Notes: generated by a model not told the origin, from the letters alone. DNA of 30,950 nt from JAZKDW01 sp040387375 (GCA_040387375.1 JAZKDW010000055.1:1-30950); one strand, 5' to 3'; positions 1-8,966 are shown, counted from the first letter of the stretch. Numbers and translations: made by a program.

Positions 1-60
1 TTAACCCGGATGGCAACAGTTTACAAGTGAAATTTGAGGGGAAGGCTCAGGGTCAGACCC
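1..60. repeat. Edge of a repeat/mobile element interrupting bdhA
   Basis: The dehydrogenase similarity ends at about position 60, where CTCAGGGTCAGACCC begins (46-60); the remaining bases to the window edge do not encode the expected C terminus. The same CTCAGGGTCAG core recurs at 21716-21726 at the start of a small inverted-repeat element. REP-like sequences with GGGTCAGACCC-type palindromes are common in betaproteobacteria, but membership in any named family is inference and the other end lies outside the window. Confidence 0.45.
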
Positions 61-548
61 AACAGGCCGTGCTTGGCGGTGACATAGGCCGACTTCAGCA
101 GTGACGCCTCTTTCGAATGCACGGAGCCAATGTAGATAATGCTGCCGCCGCGGTCTCCCCGGTACATGTGCCGCACACAGGCGCGCGTGGCAAGGAATGC
201 GCCATCGAGGTGAATCGCGAGCATCTTTTTCCATTCGGCATAGGTGAATTCTTCGATCGGATGCACGATCTGGATACCCGCATTGCTTACCAGGATGTCG
301 ACCCCGCCCCACCTGGATACGACCACATCTACGCCGGCGTTAACCTGGTCTTCATTCGCCACATCCATCGAGATGCCAAGCGCCTGGCCGCCGGCATCGC
401 GGATGTCCGCGGCGGCGCCGTTCGCGGCATCGAGATTCAGGTCGGCGATCGCGACTTTCGCGCCTTCGCGCGCGTAGGCGAGAGCAATTTCCTTGCCGAT
501 GCCGCTTGCCGCCCCGGTGACGATGGCGACCTTTCCTTCGAGCTTCAT
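21..548 (-). pseudogene. bdhA: 3-hydroxybutyrate dehydrogenase (SDR family), C-terminally truncated
   Basis: A classical short-chain dehydrogenase whose sequence resembles D-3-hydroxybutyrate dehydrogenase, the NAD-dependent enzyme that interconverts 3-hydroxybutyrate and acetoacetate. Visible motifs are the nucleotide-binding TGAASGIG near residues 12-19, the SNAG motif near residue 89 and the catalytic YVTAK motif near residue 155. The ATG at 548 has a GAAGGGA ribosome-binding sequence. The reading frame stops after 175 residues, whereas the family is about 260 residues long. The break falls just after the HGLLGL stretch, where the codons run into the sequence AGGGTCAGACCC (49-60 on the plus strand), which looks like the edge of an inserted repeat. 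The substrate-binding C-terminal third is missing, so I expect an inactive product. The assignment to this SDR subfamily is from recognition; truncation is directly visible. Confidence 0.8.
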
Positions 549-614
549 GATGATTCCCTTCGGTTATCGAGATTGTCGTACAGGACCATGCCAAGCCCAA
601 ACCGGCACCGTTTT

Positions 615-1721
615 TCAGGCGCGCTCTTGCCTCGCCGGCGGCACAGGGTCGACCGCAACCGGTTGCATGTCCAGCCTGGCCGACGCTTCGGTCGCCCAGT
701 CCCGCAATATCGCGTTTGCCACCGCCAGCAAGGTGGGCCCGATAAAGACGCCGAGCAAGCCGAATGCGAGCGCGCCACCCAGCACACCAATCATCACCAG
801 AATGAATGGCACATCGCTAGTCTTGCCGATCAACATCGGCTTGAGCACGTTATCCGTGAGAAACGAGACCACAAGTCCCCACACGATCAGAAAGACGGCC
901 CACCCCCCTTGGCCGGTCTGGACGAGCCAGATCGCGCCGGGCACGAGGATGAGGAGCGGGCCGCCCGGCACCACCGCGAGGAAGAAGGTCGCCAGGCCGA
1001 GCAGCGCCGGCGAAGGCAGGCCCGCGAGCCAATAGCCCACGGCACACAATATGCCTTGCGCGAGCGACGTTCCGAGAATGCCGTAGACCACACCTTTCAC
1101 CGTACCGCCTATCATTCCCAGCAGATAGCCGGCGCGCTCACCGGCGACGCGCCTCATTCCGGCGAGCAGGCCTGTAGCGGCGTTCTCGCCGCTCAGATAG
1201 AAGAAAAATGCAAACACGACGCTGAGCGCAAGAAGTACAAGGCCGTGCATCAGCGCGAGAGCGAGCTCAAGCACAGACCTGAGCACGGGTCCGGCGTACT
1301 CTCTCATTCGCGCCACCATCTCGGGGTTACGCGCCGCGATTTCGTTCCAGGCCTCGTCGACACGCGGTCCCGCCAGCGGCACGCGAGTCAGCCATTCGGG
1401 CAACGGAGGAAGGCCTTCGGCAAGGCGCCGGCGCAGCAACTCGGCGATGTCCGGCGCATGCGCGGAAAACGTAAAAACGGCATAAAAAATCGGCCCGAGA
1501 AACACCAGGAGGATCACCAATACGATGAGCAACGCAGCCCAGAAGCGCCGTCCGCCCAGCGCAGCCGTGAGGCGCTTGTACGGCCCCCAGGTGCTGTAGG
1601 TGAGGATCGCTCCCCACAGCAGCGCCGTCATGAATGGCGCAGTTACCAGCAGCGCGCCGCCCGCCAGCACCAATAATGCAAAAACGCCTACCAGTTGTTC
1701 CATCAGCCGGTCGAATCTCAC
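615..1721 (-). CDS. AI-2E family (UPF0118/PerM-like) transporter
   Basis: A 368-residue, strongly hydrophobic inner-membrane protein with the layout of the AI-2E exporter/PerM family: two membrane segments near the N terminus (about residues 8-45 and 60-88), a hydrophilic periplasmic stretch (about 90-150), and a C-terminal block of membrane segments containing the VVPGGP and SFLTDN..KP motifs typical of the family. Members have been linked to autoinducer-2 export or sodium/proton antiport, but substrate cannot be predicted here. I chose the GTG at 1721 because GGAGGG lies 7 bases upstream; an ATG at 1703 is an alternative. The gene is transcribed towards the truncated bdhA, 66 bases away, and is divergent from the efflux operon, so it may share the regulatory region at 1722-2082. 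Confidence 0.85.
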   Translation of the reverse strand: MRFDRLMEQLVGVFALLVLAGGALLVTAPFMTALLWGAILTYSTWGPYKRLTAALGGRRFWAALLIVLVILLVFLGPIFYAVFTFSAHAPDIAELLRRRLAEGLPPLPEWLTRVPLAGPRVDEAWNEIAARNPEMVARMREYAGPVLRSVLELALALMHGLVLLALSVVFAFFFYLSGENAATGLLAGMRRVAGERAGYLLGMIGGTVKGVVYGILGTSLAQGILCAVGYWLAGLPSPALLGLATFFLAVVPGGPLLILVPGAIWLVQTGQGGWAVFLIVWGLVVSFLTDNVLKPMLIGKTSDVPFILVMIGVLGGALAFGLLGVFIGPTLLAVANAILRDWATEASARLDMQPVAVDPVPPARQERA

Positions 1722-1859
1722 GCGGCACCCTCCTCATGAGCTTGTTGGGCTATTTTTTCAAACGGCCGGTTGCACGATGGACTTCCCATGCATGCCGGCA
1801 CTGAAAAAACATCGCAGCCAACGATTTTATTTTGAGGGGGCGCTTGAAGCAGATCAATA

Positions 1860-1878
1860 GGACCTAAGTCCAATTTCG
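1860..1878. promoter_or_regulatory. RGAC-N4-GTCY-AATT palindrome, site 1
   Basis: GGAC-CTAA-GTCC followed by AATTT. The same arrangement occurs at 8050-8066 and 19768-19784, each time in an intergenic gap in front of genes. The GGAC-N4-GTCC spacing matches the core of the mycobacterial DosR box; that a NarL/FixJ-type regulator binds here is inference. It lies about 205 bases before the adaptor start and 139 before the permease start. Confidence 0.45.
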
Positions 1879-1897
1879 GCGCAAATTGAATCGGACT
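1867..1897. promoter_or_regulatory. Nested inverted repeat in the efflux promoter region
   Basis: Inner arms CAATTT (1871-1876) and AAATTG (1883-1888) are separated by 6 bases and enclosed by AGTCC (1867-1871) and GGACT (1893-1897). It partly overlaps regulatory site 1. It could be an operator for a dimeric repressor; no regulator gene is adjacent. Confidence 0.35.
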
Positions 1898-2082
1898 ATT
1901 ATCATCTTTCGCTTTCCAGCCGATGCGGGGGAAAGCAGGCCTGTGTTTTTTCAACCCGCGGGTCAGATTGTCCGACGCTTGCCGGAATTCCGACATTGAC
2001 GCGCAGCACATGGAGTAAAGACAGACACGAAAGGTTTTGGAATGAAAGTAGACAGCGTAATTCGACCCTGGATCGAAATATC

Positions 2083-3330
2083 ATGATGCTTCTTCCCTTC
2101 CCTTCGGCATTTGTATTTCCGCGCTTATGGACGCGGCAAGTGTTGTCACGACCGGCATGCATTGCCGCGATCATTGCCGTGCTTGCCGGTTGCAGCAAGG
2201 AGCCGGTTCCTCCGCCGCCGGCCCCGGCGGAAGTGACCGCAATCACGCTCAAGCCGAAGGACACGCCGGTCAGCTTCGAATATTCCGCACAGACCCAAAG
2301 TTCACGCGAGGTGCAGATTCGCGCGCGGGTGTCCGGATTCCTCGACAAGCGGCTCTATACCGAAGGCGCAGTGGTGAAGGCTGGACAGCCAATGTTCCAG
2401 ATGGACCGCAAGCCGTTCGAGGCCGAACTCCTGTCGGCGCAAGGCCAGCTCGCGCAGCAGAAGGCACGGCTCGATGTCGCAAGGGCAAATCTGGCGCGCG
2501 TCAGACCGCTTGCGGAGAAGAACGCGGTCAGCCAGAAGGACCTCGACGACGCGGTCGGCGCCCAGAAACAGGCCGAGGCCGCCGTGCTGGCGGCGGACGG
2601 CGAGGTACGTACCGCACTTCTCAATCTGGGATATACCGCGATTGCTTCGCCCTTTACCGGCTTTGCGAGTTTTGCCAAAGTGCAGGAAGGCAGCTATGTG
2701 TCTGCCGGTGAGACCAGCCTTCTGACCACGGTTTCGCAGGTCGACCCGATGTGGGTCAATTTCAGCATTTCCGAAAACGAGCTTCTGCGCTATCGCGACC
2801 AGATCGCCAAAGGCCAGCTCAAATTCCCGCCGAACAATGACTTCCTGGTCGAGGTGATTCTGGGCGATGGGTCGGTGCTGCCCGATCGCGGCCGTATCAA
2901 TTTCACCGAACCGTCGTTCAACCAGGAAACCGGCACGTTTCTGGTGCGCACCGAACTCGCCAATCACAAGGACTCCTTGCGTCCCGGGCAGTTTGTGCGT
3001 GCAAGAGTCCTGGGCGCAACGCGGCCGAACGCCATTCTGTTGCCGCAGCGCGCGGTGCTCAATGGCCCCAAGGGCCACTATGTCTGGGTCATAGGCAACG
3101 ACGGCACGGCAAAGGAGCGCGCGGTCGAAGTCGGGGCCTGGGAAGGCGATGACTGGTTCATCAGTGAGGGCTTGCGCGCCGGCGAGCGGGTGGTAGTCGA
3201 TGGCGCGAACCGGGTCGCCTCAGGTGCGCGGCTAAAGATTACCGAAGCAGGCACAGGGCCCGCCGACGTCAAGGCTGGTGCTTCCCCCGCCCAGGCCCCG
3301 CAAGCGCCGCTACCGTCGGAGTCGAAATAG
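2083..3330 (+). CDS. RND efflux periplasmic adaptor (AcrA/MexA-like lipoprotein)
   Basis: Membrane-fusion protein that links an inner-membrane RND pump to an outer-membrane channel. The precursor has a hydrophobic leader ending in the lipobox LAGC (Cys at about residue 37 from this start), so it should be an inner-membrane-anchored lipoprotein. After a proline-rich linker come the barrel-sandwich (lipoyl-like) half with VSGFLDKRLYTEGAVVKAGQ, an alpha-helical hairpin with heptad-like Ala/Gln/Leu content (about residues 110-180), the second lipoyl half and the beta-barrel domain ending in ISEGLRAGERVVVDG. Length (415 residues) is normal. The start is uncertain: ATG codons at 2083 and 2086 lack a clear ribosome-binding site, and the frame is open from 1996. 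The pump gene follows directly. Confidence 0.88.
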   Translation: MMLLPFPSAFVFPRLWTRQVLSRPACIAAIIAVLAGCSKEPVPPPPAPAEVTAITLKPKDTPVSFEYSAQTQSSREVQIRARVSGFLDKRLYTEGAVVKAGQPMFQMDRKPFEAELLSAQGQLAQQKARLDVARANLARVRPLAEKNAVSQKDLDDAVGAQKQAEAAVLAADGEVRTALLNLGYTAIASPFTGFASFAKVQEGSYVSAGETSLLTTVSQVDPMWVNFSISENELLRYRDQIAKGQLKFPPNNDFLVEVILGDGSVLPDRGRINFTEPSFNQETGTFLVRTELANHKDSLRPGQFVRARVLGATRPNAILLPQRAVLNGPKGHYVWVIGNDGTAKERAVEVGAWEGDDWFISEGLRAGERVVVDGANRVASGARLKITEAGTGPADVKAGASPAQAPQAPLPSESK

Positions 3331-3332
3331 TC

Positions 3333-3371
3333 ATGACCGCACAAACCATCAACCACTGGTCAGCCGAATGA
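3333..3371 (+). other. Possible 12-residue coupling ORF before the pump gene
   Basis: Between adaptor and pump there is a 13-codon frame (ATG at 3333) whose TGA overlaps the pump ATG as ATGA. GGAG lies 11 bases upstream, whereas the pump ATG has no good ribosome-binding site of its own. The peptide could serve translational coupling. It may be coincidental. Confidence 0.25.
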
Positions 3372-6300
3372 GTATTTCCCGCCACTGCATCGACCATCCG
3401 ATCTTCGCTTCGGTCATTTCCATCGTCATCGTGCTGGCGGGCGCAGTGGCGATGTTCAAATCGCCCATCGCCCAATACCCGGATATCACACCGCCGCAGA
3501 TCACGGTGTCCGCCCCCTATCCCGGCGCCAGTGCCGACGTGGTGGCCAATAATGTCGCCGCGCCGATCGAGCAGCAGGTCAACGGCGCCGACCGGATGAT
3601 GTACATGAACTCCTCGAGCTCGTCGACCGGCAACATGACACTCAACGTGTTCTTCGAGATCGGCACCGACCCCGAACTCGCGCAGGTCGATGTGCAGAAC
3701 CGGGTCAACCTCGCGCTGCCGCAATTGCCGTCGTCGGTGCAATCGCAAGGTGTGCAGGTGCAGAAGAAATCGTCGGCGTTCATGATGGTGATCGCGGTCT
3801 ACTCGCCCGACAATCGCTACGAGCCGACCTATGTCGCCAATTATGCGAACATCTACGTGCTCGATGCCCTGAAACGCATTCCCGGCGCGAACCAGTCGGC
3901 CATCTTCGGCACGCCGGATTACGCCATGCGCATCTGGCTCAAGCCGGACCGCATGGCGCAACTCGGCATCACGGCAACGGACGTGCAAAAGGCGGTGGCC
4001 AACCAGAACGAGCAGTTCGCCGTCGGCCGGCTCGGCCAGTCGCCGACCGGCACCAGCGTCGAGCAATCCTTCGCCGTCACGACCAGCGGCCGCCTGACCG
4101 AACCGGCCGAGTTCGAAAACATCATCCTGCGAGCCGCCAGTGGCGGCGCAGCCATCGTGCGGCTGAAGGATGTCGGGCGCGCCGAGCTTGGCCAGAAGGA
4201 CTATTCGATCCGTGGCCTGTACCAGGGCAAGCCCGCCACCATGATGGCGGTGTACCAGCAGCCAGGGGCAAATGCGCTCGACGTCGCGGCGCAAGTGAAG
4301 ACGACGCTGGCCGGGATGAAAGACGCGTTCCCGGAAGGTCTCGAATACAACATCGTGATGGATACCACCGAATTTACCCGGGCCTCGATCAGGGATGTAG
4401 AGCACACGTTTTTCGAGGCGCTGGTACTGGTGGTTCTTGTGGTGTTCATCTTCCTCCAGAGTCTGCGGGCGACACTGATTCCGATTCTGGCGGTCCCGGT
4501 ATCGATTATCGGCACCTTCATCGGCATGCAGGCGCTGGGGTTCTCGATCAACATGCTGACCCTGTTCGGCATGGTGCTGGCGATCGGCATCGTGGTGGAC
4601 GATGCGATCGTGGTGGTGGAAAACGTCGAGCGCAACATGACCGTGCATCACCTGCCCCCGAAGGAAGCCGCCAGGCGCGCGATGGACGAGGTGGCCGGGC
4701 CGGTGATCGCCATCGTGCTGGTGCTGTGCGCGGTGTTCGTGCCGGTCGCTTTCCTCGGCGGCATTACCGGACAGCTTTACAAGCAGTTCGCTATCACCAT
4801 CGCCATTTCCGTCGCGATTTCCGGCCTGGTTGCGCTGACCTTGTCTCCCGCATTGGCCGCCATATTGCTGAAACAATCCCACAAGGAAAAGAACCGCGTA
4901 TTCAAATGGTTCGACCGCAACTTCGAGCGGATGACCGAAGCATATTCGCGTGCGGTAGCATTGACGATCAGGCGCGCCCTGATTGCCATGCTGCTGTTCG
5001 CCGCCATGATCGGGCTGACGGTCATGATGCTCAGGCAAATTCCTGGCGCGTTCCTGCCGCCGGAGGATCAGGGTTATCTGCTCGGCGCGGTGATCATGCC
5101 CGATGCCGCCAGCCTCGACCGCACCGCCGAAGTGGGCGATCGTGTCTCGGCGTATTTCATGAAGCAACCGGCGGTGAGTGGCGTCGCCATGATCAATGGT
5201 TACAGTCTGCTCGACAGCCAGAACAAGAACAATGCCGGCACCTTTTTTGTCGGCTTGAAAGGATTCGACGAGCGCTACGAATCCGGGAACGCAAAAACGC
5301 AGAGTGCGTCCGCCGTGCTCGCCGGCGCTTACGAGAATCTGAGCAAGATAACCCAGGGAATCGTCCTGCCAATCAATCCGCCCTCGATCCCGGGCCTGGG
5401 CACGACCGGCGGCATGGAGCTATGGTTGCAGAGCAAGGGCGACAAGACACTGCAGCAGCTTGCCCCTGTAGTAAGCGGGTTTATCGAGCAGGCGAAGAAA
5501 TCGCCGGAGCTAAGCCGTGTCACGTCCACGTTCAACGCATCGTCGCAGCAACTGCTGGTGGATGTGGACCGCGACAAGGCGGAAACGCTCGGCGTGCCGA
5601 TCGAAGAAGTCTATAGCGCGATGCAAACCATGTTCGGCTCGCTGTACGTGTCGCAGTTCAACAAGTCCAGCCGCCTGTGGCAAGTGATCCTGCAAGCGGA
5701 GCCGGGGTACCGGCTCAGGCCCGATGACCTCGAACAACTCTTCGTGCGCAGCAGGGACGGCAGCATGGTGCCGCTCAAGGCGCTTATCACCAGCAAATAT
5801 GTTCCCGGCCCGGACCTGATAACGCGCTTCAACAACTTCCCGGCGGTGCAAATCACTGCCATTCCTGCGCCTGGCTACAGTTCCGGCCAAGCCATCGCCG
5901 CGCTCCAGAAAATCGGTGCCCAAGCCTTGCCTGCCGACGTCGGCATGGCCTGGAGCGGCGAGGCGTTCGAGCAACAGAACGCGGGCAGCGCGTCGGCGGC
6001 GGTTTTTGCTTTTGGCCTGATCATGGTGTTCCTGATCCTTGCCGCGCAATACGAAAAATGGTCGCTGCCGCTGGGCGTATTGCTGGCGGTGCCGTTCGCG
6101 ATTTTCGGCGCGCTGCTGGCGATCCTCCTGCGCGGCCTGAACAACGACGTGTATTTCCAGATCGGCCTGACAATGCTGGTGGCGCTGGCCGCCAAGAACG
6201 CGATCCTGATCTTCGAATTTGCGGTTCTGAACCGTGAATCAGGCCAATCCATCTACGATTCCGCGATGATCGCCGCACGCGAACGGCTGCGTCCTATCGT

Positions 6301-6583
6301 GATGACCTCGCTTGCGTTCATCCTCGGCTGCGTTCCGCTCGCCATTGCGGTCGGCGCTTCCGCCAATAGCCGCCATTCGATCGGCACCGGCGTGATCGGC
6401 GGCATGCTGGCGGCCACGGTAATCGCGGTCTTCTTCATCCCCATGTTTTATTACGTGATCGAGTCGCTGTCCGCACGATTCGGTGGCGAAAAAACCGCCG
6501 AAGTATCCGAAGTCCATCCTCCGCCGGGCGCATCCGGCGCGCCGGCCGCACACCAGCCGATGGCGCCGCGCGAGGATGAATGA
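3368..6583 (+). CDS. RND multidrug efflux pump, HAE1 family (AcrB/MexB-like)
   Basis: Inner-membrane proton/drug antiporter of 1071 residues, the normal length for hydrophobe/amphiphile RND pumps. The N terminus SISRHCIDHPIFASVISI leads into the first membrane helix; two large periplasmic loops and twelve predicted membrane segments follow. Proton-relay residues are present: the adjacent Asp pair at 411-412 in IGIVVDDAIVVVENV, and the Lys at 943 in ALAAKNAIL. The family signature QYPDITPPQI follows helix 1, and GAFLPPEDQG opens the second periplasmic half. The ATG at 3368 begins at the conserved N terminus; the longer open frame from 3278 is not supported by homology. It sits between adaptor and outer-membrane genes, giving a complete tripartite exporter. 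The substrate cannot be read from sequence. Confidence 0.93.
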   Translation: MSISRHCIDHPIFASVISIVIVLAGAVAMFKSPIAQYPDITPPQITVSAPYPGASADVVANNVAAPIEQQVNGADRMMYMNSSSSSTGNMTLNVFFEIGTDPELAQVDVQNRVNLALPQLPSSVQSQGVQVQKKSSAFMMVIAVYSPDNRYEPTYVANYANIYVLDALKRIPGANQSAIFGTPDYAMRIWLKPDRMAQLGITATDVQKAVANQNEQFAVGRLGQSPTGTSVEQSFAVTTSGRLTEPAEFENIILRAASGGAAIVRLKDVGRAELGQKDYSIRGLYQGKPATMMAVYQQPGANALDVAAQVKTTLAGMKDAFPEGLEYNIVMDTTEFTRASIRDVEHTFFEALVLVVLVVFIFLQSLRATLIPILAVPVSIIGTFIGMQALGFSINMLTLFGMVLAIGIVVDDAIVVVENVERNMTVHHLPPKEAARRAMDEVAGPVIAIVLVLCAVFVPVAFLGGITGQLYKQFAITIAISVAISGLVALTLSPALAAILLKQSHKEKNRVFKWFDRNFERMTEAYSRAVALTIRRALIAMLLFAAMIGLTVMMLRQIPGAFLPPEDQGYLLGAVIMPDAASLDRTAEVGDRVSAYFMKQPAVSGVAMINGYSLLDSQNKNNAGTFFVGLKGFDERYESGNAKTQSASAVLAGAYENLSKITQGIVLPINPPSIPGLGTTGGMELWLQSKGDKTLQQLAPVVSGFIEQAKKSPELSRVTSTFNASSQQLLVDVDRDKAETLGVPIEEVYSAMQTMFGSLYVSQFNKSSRLWQVILQAEPGYRLRPDDLEQLFVRSRDGSMVPLKALITSKYVPGPDLITRFNNFPAVQITAIPAPGYSSGQAIAALQKIGAQALPADVGMAWSGEAFEQQNAGSASAAVFAFGLIMVFLILAAQYEKWSLPLGVLLAVPFAIFGALLAILLRGLNNDVYFQIGLTMLVALAAKNAILIFEFAVLNRESGQSIYDSAMIAARERLRPIVMTSLAFILGCVPLAIAVGASANSRHSIGTGVIGGMLAATVIAVFFIPMFYYVIESLSARFGGEKTAEVSEVHPPPGASGAPAAHQPMAPREDE

Positions 6584-6584
6584 G

Positions 6585-8036
6585 ATGCGTTTGTTCGTCT
6601 TGATCATGCTGATCGCCGCCCTGGGCGGCTGCGCCGCAGGCCCCGATTACCGGCGGCCGCCGATCGATGCGCCGGACGCATTCCGCTTCGAGGACAAGGA
6701 AGCCAAAGACCTCGCCAACACCGCATGGTGGGAGCAATTCCAGGACCCCGCCATGGATGAATTGATCGGCATCGCCCTGATTGAAAACAAGGACGTCAAG
6801 ATCGCGGCCGCGCGCATCGATCAGTTTCTCGGACAGCTCGCGAGCACGCGCTCGCTGCTGTTCCCGCAACTGGGAGCTGATCTCAACGCGCAGCGCCGGC
6901 GTTCGCCGCAGTCCGGTGCGCCGTCGCAGTCATCGGACAACGGTCTGGTCTTCAATCAGTACGAGGCGACGCTGTTTCTCAGTTGGGAAATCGATGTGTT
7001 CGGCAGACTTCGCCGCCAGACGGAAGCCGCCCGCGCCAACCTGCTTGCGAGCGAGGAAGGCCGCCGCGCGACGATCCTGTCGCTGGTGGCCGCGGTCGCA
7101 TCCTCATACATCACCCTGCGCGACCTCGACCGGCAGCTCGAGATTTCCCAGGCAACCGCCGATGGGCGGGCGAGTTCGCTCGAGGTTTTCCGGCAGCGCT
7201 TCGAAGGCGGTGTCATCTCGGCGCTGGAGTTGTCGCAAAGCCGGGCGGAATATGAAGGCTCCCTGATTTCCATACCCCGAATCGAAGCCCAGATCGCACT
7301 GCAGGAAGACGCGTTATCGATCCTGCTGGGCCGCAATCCCGGCCAGATTCGCCGTGGCCGCCCGCTGACCAGTCTTGCGATGCCCGTCGTGCCGGCAGGG
7401 TTGCCGTCGGAACTGCTTGCGCGCCGCCCCGATTTGCGCCAGGCCGAGCAAAACCTGATTGCCGCCAATGCGCTGATCGGTGCGGCGCGTGCGCAGTATT
7501 TTCCGTCGGTCTCACTCACCGGCCTGCTCGGATCGCTCAGCTCGCAGTTTTCGGATCTGTTCACAGGCCCGGCGCGTGTATGGTCGTATGGCCTGCAGGC
7601 AACCATGCCGATCTTTACCGGCGGCGATATTGCGGGCCAGGTGCAGCAAGTCGAAGCGCAGCAGCAACAAGCTTTGCTGCAATATCAGAGGGCAATCCAG
7701 GTAGCCTTTCAGGAAGTGTCCGACTCGCTTGTCACACACCAGAAAGCGCGCGACCAGCTCGCGCTGCAGGACCGCCAGCTCGGGACGCTGCGCACCTACC
7801 TGACGCTTGCGCGCCTGCGGTACGACAACGGCTACACGAGTTATATCGAAGTTCTCGATGCGGAGCGCAGCCTGTTATCCGCCGAACTGTCCTACTCCGA
7901 GACGCAGGGCACGGTATTCAGGTCGTTGGTCAACTTGTACAAAGCGATGGGCGCCGGCTGGGAGATCGGGGCCGAACCCATGAAGAGCCAAGGGATGGCG
8001 CCGGCTGCTTCTGCGCAGGGCAACGATGGCCGATGA
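6585..8036 (+). CDS. RND efflux outer-membrane lipoprotein (NodT/OprM family)
   Basis: Outer-membrane channel of the tripartite pump, 483 residues. The leader ends in the lipobox LGGC (Cys16), followed by the family hallmark AGPDYRRPP and the AWWEQFQDPAMDELI motif. Two homologous repeats follow, each with long amphipathic helices (about 80-200 and 280-420) rich in Ala, Gln and Arg that form the periplasmic tunnel, as in TolC/OprM; LLARRPDLRQAEQNLIAAN marks the second repeat. I prefer the ATG at 6585 because AGGA lies 8 bases upstream; an in-frame ATG at 6576 overlaps the end of the pump gene and is the alternative. Translation is probably coupled to the pump. Confidence 0.92.
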   Translation: MRLFVLIMLIAALGGCAAGPDYRRPPIDAPDAFRFEDKEAKDLANTAWWEQFQDPAMDELIGIALIENKDVKIAAARIDQFLGQLASTRSLLFPQLGADLNAQRRRSPQSGAPSQSSDNGLVFNQYEATLFLSWEIDVFGRLRRQTEAARANLLASEEGRRATILSLVAAVASSYITLRDLDRQLEISQATADGRASSLEVFRQRFEGGVISALELSQSRAEYEGSLISIPRIEAQIALQEDALSILLGRNPGQIRRGRPLTSLAMPVVPAGLPSELLARRPDLRQAEQNLIAANALIGAARAQYFPSVSLTGLLGSLSSQFSDLFTGPARVWSYGLQATMPIFTGGDIAGQVQQVEAQQQQALLQYQRAIQVAFQEVSDSLVTHQKARDQLALQDRQLGTLRTYLTLARLRYDNGYTSYIEVLDAERSLLSAELSYSETQGTVFRSLVNLYKAMGAGWEIGAEPMKSQGMAPAASAQGNDGR

Positions 8037-8049
8037 TGTGCGGCATATG

Positions 8050-8068
8050 AGACCAAAGTCTAATTGCG
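8050..8068. promoter_or_regulatory. RGAC-N4-GTCY-AATT palindrome, site 2
   Basis: AGAC-CAAA-GTCT followed by AATTG, in the gap between the outer-membrane channel gene and the DUF3313 lipoprotein gene, about 130 bases before its start. It matches 15 of 18 positions of site 1 (GACCTAAGTCCAATTTCG compared with GACCAAAGTCTAATTGCG). The regulator is unknown. Confidence 0.45.
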
Positions 8069-8197
8069 TGCCGCGGCATATGGCATAGGCTGAATAAATG
8101 GAATTTCTCGTCCCGAAGCGGGTGCCTGGTTCGATATAAGGCTTGCTTCGAATTACTTGAGTTCCGGTATGGATCTTAGATGACGATGGAGAATAAT

Positions 8198-8941
8198 ATG
8201 AAAATTCGCTCATGTGCAATTCTTTGCATTCTTGCGCTTGCCGGAGGATGCAAATCCGGTCCGTCCGCAACTGGAACCACAACGCAGGGAACAGGGACCT
8301 CCACGACGCAAGTCAAACCTGCGGCTGGTGAAACGAATATCGGCTTCCTTCATGACTACTCACAACTGCAACCGGCAACCGACCGTGAAGGGGTCATGCT
8401 GTATGTCGACAAGACCGCGGATTTTCGTCCCTACACAAAAGTCATGTTTGAACCGGTGGCGATTTATGTGGCACCCAATCCCGAATACCAGGGGTTCCCG
8501 ACTGAAGAACTGAATCGCATGGGAGAAAACCTGCTGATAGCGTACAAGGAAGCGCTCGCGCCCGCATACCAGATAGTCAACCAGCCGGGTCCCGACGTGC
8601 TGCGGGTGCGGACCGCGATCACAGGCATCCAAGTGGTGAAGCCGGACAGGCGGGTAATTGACTTTTTACCCATCAAGGCCATATACAATTTGGGACGTGA
8701 GGCCAGCGGCAACGCTCCTCGTGCCGGGGAAATGACCGCCGAGCAGGAAATTCTGGATCCGACAGGCAGACCCCTCGCTGCGGCGACCGCAACCCGCAAG
8801 GCAAGCAGTTCCTTGCCCCAGGGCGAGCAATTGACTTGGCAGGACATGGATTCGATCAACCAGTATTGGGCGCAAAGTTTCCGGAGCCGGTTGGACGAAC
8901 TGCGCGCCGCAGGTCCGGGGCAACGCCCGAGCGCCGGATGA
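8198..8941 (+). CDS. DUF3313-type lipoprotein
   Basis: A 247-residue secreted protein with a leader ending in lipobox AGGC (Cys18), so probably a membrane-anchored lipoprotein. After a Thr/Gly-rich linker the body carries FLHDYSQLQPATDREGVMLY and a PYTKVMFEPVAIYVAP stretch, which I recognise as typical of DUF3313 proteins; their role is unknown. ATG 8198 was chosen because GGAGAATAAT precedes it; the earlier in-frame ATG at 8180 lacks such a site. The gene is monocistronic: the next gene is convergent. Regulatory site 2 lies upstream, suggesting shared control with the other site-bearing units. Confidence 0.8.
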   Translation: MKIRSCAILCILALAGGCKSGPSATGTTTQGTGTSTTQVKPAAGETNIGFLHDYSQLQPATDREGVMLYVDKTADFRPYTKVMFEPVAIYVAPNPEYQGFPTEELNRMGENLLIAYKEALAPAYQIVNQPGPDVLRVRTAITGIQVVKPDRRVIDFLPIKAIYNLGREASGNAPRAGEMTAEQEILDPTGRPLAAATATRKASSSLPQGEQLTWQDMDSINQYWAQSFRSRLDELRAAGPGQRPSAG

Positions 8942-8966
8942 AATACCTTGGTTTCCTTCACCACGC

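Larger units (their letters stand above)
1722..2082. promoter_or_regulatory. Divergent intergenic region between permease and efflux operon
   Basis: About 360 bases with no supported gene. It holds the palindrome GGACCTAAGTCC (1860-1871) and, overlapping it, a nested inverted repeat with outer arms AGTCC/GGACT and inner arms CAATTT/AAATTG. No convincing sigma-70 -35/-10 pair was found by eye on either strand. Confidence 0.5.

Noticed and set aside
582..598. A GGACCATG sequence upstream of bdhA resembling regulatory site 3
   Set aside because: The second half-site GTCY is missing, so it does not fit the palindrome.
117..1676. Long plus-strand open frame of 519 residues opposite the permease
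   Set aside because: Its composition (very rich in Arg, His and Gln, low complexity) is that of an antisense shadow of the permease and bdhA genes, both of which have clear families.
3269..5167. A 632-residue minus-strand open frame opposite the RND pump
   Set aside because: His/Arg/Asp-rich antisense shadow of a well-supported pump gene.
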